In this document: piece after piece, positions 62,399 to 64,000 of the stretch
Layout of the letters: each line of letters starts with the position of its first letter
How positions within the stretch are numbered: position 1 is the stretch's first letter
DNA from: Paracyclopina nana
Lineage: Eukaryota > Arthropoda > Copepoda > Cyclopoida > Cyclopettidae
Assembly (NCBI GenBank): GCA_019096065.1
Contig: JAGUCH010000001.1
Location: 1,426,001-1,490,000 of the forward strand
Length of the DNA: 64,000 bases
Direction of reading: 5' to 3'
Program-made: the position numbers and the translations under genes
Notes under the pieces: generated by a model
The model's input: only the letters and a program-made list of their open reading frames with translations
Told to the model about the DNA's origin: nothing
Database searches by the model: none

Positions 62399-63589
62399 TT
62401 ACATTACAACGCACAAGTCAGCCAAACCTCCTGTGACAATTTGGTCATTGTTTGCTGCTTCAAACTGAGGATCTTCGTTCTCACACCTCAGGTTTTTCTC
62501 GATAGCCTTGTTGACGGCTGCATTATTTGTCTCGACCTTTTGTACAACAACATTCTCATCCTTCGCCGGAAGAATCCTACTTCTGCACCTATCCTTAGGT
62601 GGAGCAGGTGTGCCAGTGACAAAGTTATTTGTCGGTTTCTTGCTCATCTTGACGAAATGTTCAACCGGAGATCCGTTCTCAGTCTCACCCTCCAAAAGAG
62701 TGTACGGGGACGAACACTGGGGAAGCTCTTGCACCTTTTGCGTCAATTGCATCTCCACTTTCCTCTTGAGGTTTTTCCTCAGCAGATTGCCAGGATCTGT
62801 GGGCTGAGGGGTGCCTGGAAAAGCGGCAGTCGACGATTTCATGGTGATGGCTTGACCCGAAAATGCTCTATGTAAAGCCGCCTTTTTTATGGGCGAGATG
62901 ACGACTCGCGAGGGCCGAATGTTGTTCATCTTTTTGGCTGACACTGTCTTTTTGGCACTCTTGGATGCTGATTTGACAACTGCCAAAGGCACGTTTTCAT
63001 TGAAAACGATGTCATCGTCGGGTGATTGAGCTTTGATGAGTGGAGGAGAGTTCACTTTTTCTGGTGTGGCGGCTTTCTTGTTGATAACCTCGGCTGTAAT
63101 TTCACTCATGGGTTCTTTCTTCTTGGCTGGTGTTTTGTGGGGGATGAACGATGCGTCAGGAGCTTCCATGACCGAATCCAGTTTTGCTCGTGATTTAGCA
63201 GCCGACCTTCTCGTCGTTGAAGTTAGCATTGGTGGCTTTCCAACGAACACTGAAGATCGCCTGGATCTGGTCATGACACCCTTGGGCGATTCCATTCCAC
63301 TGAAGTCGAACTTGTCACCTGCCACAAAAGAGTCGTCATTCTGGAATTTCTTTGTGGTTGCTTTAACAGGCGCCTTTTTGATTGGTGGCTTGCTCAAGGA
63401 GCCACCGATTGAAGGCCTTCCGCGACCTCGCTTCTCAGGGACTGCTGGAGCCGTCATTGCGGTGGTTGACCTTCGGCCTCGCTTCGCTTCTTGAGGAGAA
63501 TACAAAGCTACGGCCTTCCTAGCCCGAACTGGACGAGTAGTCAAGGCCGCTGAAGTTGTAGGAGCCATTGACTTACGCCGTGTCTCCAT
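62399..63589 (-). CDS. Unidentified basic, disordered, probably nuclear protein
   Basis: This is a 396-residue reading frame whose ATG at 63589 stands in ACCATGG, a strong start context. An upstream TTG in the same frame is less likely, and further 5' exons cannot be excluded. It is rich in Lys, Arg, Ser, Thr and Pro. It has an AT-hook-like KRGRGRP near residue 50, several SP/TP sites (GTPQPT, GTPAPP, SPIKK) and MTRSRRSSVF. Towards the C-terminus a charged segment (NLLRKNLKRKVEMQL) may be helical. The composition fits a CDK-regulated chromatin or spindle protein, but I recognise no family. An unspliced frame of this length with SP/TP sites and strong context is unlikely to be chance. Confidence 0.65.
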   Translation of the reverse strand: METRRKSMAPTTSAALTTRPVRARKAVALYSPQEAKRGRRSTTAMTAPAVPEKRGRGRPSIGGSLSKPPIKKAPVKATTKKFQNDDSFVAGDKFDFSGMESPKGVMTRSRRSSVFVGKPPMLTSTTRRSAAKSRAKLDSVMEAPDASFIPHKTPAKKKEPMSEITAEVINKKAATPEKVNSPPLIKAQSPDDDIVFNENVPLAVVKSASKSAKKTVSAKKMNNIRPSRVVISPIKKAALHRAFSGQAITMKSSTAAFPGTPQPTDPGNLLRKNLKRKVEMQLTQKVQELPQCSSPYTLLEGETENGSPVEHFVKMSKKPTNNFVTGTPAPPKDRCRSRILPAKDENVVVQKVETNNAAVNKAIEKNLRCENEDPQFEAANNDQIVTGGLADLCVVM

Positions 63590-64000
63590 GGTGTTCGGCC
63601 AAAGAGAATCTTTGTTGATGTTTTGACTTCTTTTTAGCAAACTGCGTTGACCTACAATGTGACGCTAAAGCCGCCAAAAATCAAATATTAGAACTACTTT
63701 TTGCCCACAGCCGTTACAAAAAGAGCCAAAATTAACTTAATTTCCAATTCAAAACTTCCTTTCGCAAAGTTCAGTTTTTATGAACATCTCAGTTGACGAC
63801 AAAAATATCTCCAATTTTTAATCTTTTAAATTTCAATTAATTAGTAAATATTGTTTTTTCCGCTAAATTGTGCGGTAAAGGTTGCGTGACGGTTGGCGGC
63901 GTTTTTCAAATTTGAAACCTTACGCTGAATTCCTCCGCCTTCAAAATTGTCAAAAAAATCCTCATTTGATAGTTTTTGGCCAAGCTATCAAGTTAAATAA
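63590..64000. other. Upstream region of the minus-strand basic-protein gene
   Basis: GGTTGGCGGCGTTTTTCAAA lies near 63891 and TTTGAA at 63911-63916. This resembles an E2F-like half next to a cell-cycle (CHR-type) TTTGAA element. It is only suggestive. No coding exon is seen. Confidence 0.3.

Overview
The window looks like arthropod nuclear DNA, most likely from a pancrustacean. The evidence is the gene set: a pickpocket-type DEG/ENaC channel, an Ets factor of the Pointed type, the nuclear receptor dissatisfaction, and a BTB-pipsqueak regulator. Introns are spliceosomal and often only 50-60 nt, and gene deserts of 3-9 kb separate the genes. I could not place the species more closely.

Layout, left to right. 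2-1275: 3' part of a DEG/ENaC channel. 1276-8590: no convincing gene, but a MITE-like element and three CTCF-like motifs. 8591-17422: an 8.8-kb DNA transposon with 16-bp terminal inverted repeats. It carries a decayed tnp2-type transposase on the minus strand and, divergently, a decayed intron-rich gene of unknown function on the plus strand. 20740-24047: three tandem copies of an orphan seven-transmembrane receptor; the first has lost its middle. 25700-28062 (-): pointed. 28063-36801: gene desert with a foldback repeat, a diverged duplication and a 15-bp minisatellite. 36802-41029 (-): NPAT. 41556-44302 (+): DCAF6, head-to-head with NPAT. 44303-51274: desert with three foldback repeats and two tRNA-like elements. 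51275-53507: dissatisfaction. 59274-61887: a BTB-AT-hook-psq regulator with its probable 5' UTR exon near 57 kb. 62399-63589 (-): an unidentified basic protein convergent with it.

Most host genes are nuclear regulators: NPAT (histone-gene transcription), DCAF6 (CUL4-DDB1 substrate receptor), pointed (Ras/ERK effector), dissatisfaction (neural and sex-specific development in Drosophila) and the BTB-psq protein. They do not form one pathway. The main candidates for new biology are: (i) an AACCTTG-type motif found in the subterminal DNA of the transposon and again in essentially every intron of its genes; (ii) a tandem in-frame duplication of the DNA-binding extension exon of dissatisfaction; (iii) two inferred GC-AG introns, one distinguishing two receptor paralogues; and (iv) a 383-bp nearly perfect foldback element.
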